From an uncultured Bacteroidota bacterium (GTDB lineage: Bacteria; Bacteroidota; Bacteroidia; Bacteroidales; VadinHA17), in contig CAIJYD010000030.1 of NCBI GenBank assembly GCA_903824785.1, positions 62,001-126,000 on the forward strand: 64,000 nt of DNA. The letters are read 5' to 3'. Every line of letters begins with the position of its first letter. Position 1 is the stretch's first letter. A model generated the notes under the pieces. It did not search any database and was not told where the DNA came from. It saw only the letters and a list, made by a program, of their open reading frames with translations. Made by a program: the position numbers and the translations under genes. This document shows, piece by piece, positions 63,070 through 64,000 of this stretch.

Positions 63070-64000
63070 ATGAAGGCATCAATAATAACAATCGGAGACG
63101 AGCTTCTTATCGGACAAACTATCGACACCAACTCAGCGTGGATGGGAGCGGAATTGAGCAAATCGGGGTTTGATGTTTACCGGATGACATCAATTCACGA
63201 CAGGAGGGAGGAGATAATTTATGCACTGGCCGAAGCAGAAGGAAAGTGCGATGTTGTTCTTATAACAGGCGGACTTGGTCCTACCAGCGACGATATTACA
63301 AAGCAGACCTTATGCAACTATTTCAATACCAGCCTGATTGTAAATGATGAAGTTCTAAGGATGATAGAAGGAATGATGATCCGCCGGAATTTCCCGATGA
63401 ATGAAAATAACCGACGGCAGGCTGAGGTTCCGAAAACCTGCAGAGTTCTTTATAATGCAGCAGGCACCGCACCCGGAATGTGGTTTGAAAAGAGTGGAAC
63501 CATTTTTATATCCATGCCTGGTGTTCCCGGCGAGATGAAATACCTTATGACAGAACATGTCCTTCCTGAGCTGAACAGGCGCTTCACTTCTCAAATCATC
63601 ATCCACAGAAATATAATGACTTATGGAACATTCGAAGCAAAACTTGCTGAAATCCTTTCAGGCTTTGAATCAGCTCTGCCTGAAAATATCAAACTGGCAT
63701 ATCTGCCTGCCTCTGGGGTAATAAAACTGAGACTTACAGGAACAGGCATTGACCACGATTCATTATCAGACAGTATTAACAGCCAGGTCAGGAAGCTATA
63801 TGAGATCATTCCTGAATTTATTTACGGTGAGGATGAAGAATCGCTTGAAATGGTAATAGGAAAGCTTTTAAGATCCGAAAACAGTACCCTCTGCACGGCT
63901 GAGAGCTGTACAGGTGGAGAAATTGCCCATCTTCTGACCACTGTTGCCGGAAGCTCTGCATATTATAAAGGTTCGGTTGTGGCATATTCAAATTCCATTA
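63070..64000 (+). CDS. cinA: CinA, competence/damage-inducible protein A (3' end outside the window)
   Basis: Partial: 310 codons are visible and the frame runs off the right edge. The N-terminal molybdopterin-binding-like domain opens MKASIITIGDELLIGQTIDT with VVLITGGLGPTSDDITK, and the C-terminal nicotinamide-nucleotide amidase domain begins CTAESCTGGEIAHLLTTV and VVAYSNS near the end. About 100 residues should follow. It recycles NMN as part of pyridine nucleotide salvage (family knowledge). ATG at 63070. Confidence 0.93.
   Translation, partial: MKASIITIGDELLIGQTIDTNSAWMGAELSKSGFDVYRMTSIHDRREEIIYALAEAEGKCDVVLITGGLGPTSDDITKQTLCNYFNTSLIVNDEVLRMIEGMMIRRNFPMNENNRRQAEVPKTCRVLYNAAGTAPGMWFEKSGTIFISMPGVPGEMKYLMTEHVLPELNRRFTSQIIIHRNIMTYGTFEAKLAEILSGFESALPENIKLAYLPASGVIKLRLTGTGIDHDSLSDSINSQVRKLYEIIPEFIYGEDEESLEMVIGKLLRSENSTLCTAESCTGGEIAHLLTTVAGSSAYYKGSVVAYSNSI

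Noticed and set aside
1-64000. Prophage, integrase, transposase, toxin-antitoxin or defence genes
   Set aside because: No gene in the window has motifs of these classes; the tRNA-linked repeat is the only hint of mobility.

Overview
The window reads as a chromosomal piece of an uncultured-type, probably anaerobic member of the Bacteroidota, most likely in the Bacteroidales/Marinilabiliales range. Grounds: A+T-rich DNA, almost no Shine-Dalgarno sequences, many -7 boxes of the form TAnnTTTG, a type IX secretion C-terminal sorting domain, a Ser-type sulfatase set with an anaerobic maturase, tRNA genes without an encoded CCA, and many signal-peptide PQQ-like propellers. The taxon is inference from gene content; no 16S gene is present.

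Layout. 1-1480 (+): the end of an unidentified gene and a rhamnulokinase-like FGGY kinase. 1486-5484 (-): an EmrA-EmrB-TolC tripartite efflux operon. 5647-24252 (-): a long same-strand block, probably one or two transcripts. It holds (in transcription order) two PQQ-like propellers, an NHL-repeat protein with a CGCC motif, a third propeller, a 54-residue Cys-rich membrane peptide, a Tat-type polyferredoxin, a NapH/NosR-like membrane iron-sulfur protein, a membrane-anchored propeller, a NuoE-NuoF fusion, a NuoG-like iron-sulfur protein, a fifth propeller, a GT4 glycosyltransferase and a LolD/MacB-like ABC transporter. I do not recognise this assembly as a described system, and it is the strongest candidate for something new.

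24811-36123 (+): asparagine synthetase with a short leader ORF, a multi-PAS histidine kinase, then four sulfatases in a row. 36249-39080: an Amj-type lipid II flippase, a SanA/YdcF-like protein, and on the minus strand the radical SAM sulfatase maturase. All five sulfatases in the window carry serine, not cysteine, at the formylglycine position, which matches this anaerobic maturase. 39322-46003 (+): a putative electron conduit made of a di-haem b-type membrane cytochrome, a ferredoxin/flavin oxidoreductase, a 20-CxxCH and a 13-CxxCH multihaem cytochrome and an outer-membrane beta-barrel-like protein. A 138-bp inverted repeat lies inside this cluster.

46295-58019: a pentapeptide-repeat protein behind a 21-bp tandem repeat, a fifth sulfatase, MnmE (-), two overlapping signalling kinases, SucD, FabG and an M48 protease. 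58048-64000: tRNA-Thr(CGT), a secreted RraA-like protein, tRNA-Gly(CCC) followed by a small structured element that repeats the tRNA 3' end, a T9SS-sorted small protein, a truncated PAS protein, an HD-domain protein and the start of CinA, cut by the window end.

Taken together the window has two separate membrane electron-transfer gene sets: a cytosolic NADH-dehydrogenase-like module with periplasmic ferredoxins and propellers, and a cytochrome b to multihaem cytochrome to barrel route. It also has a polysaccharide/sulfate-ester scavenging set with its own maturase. Links between these sets are inference.
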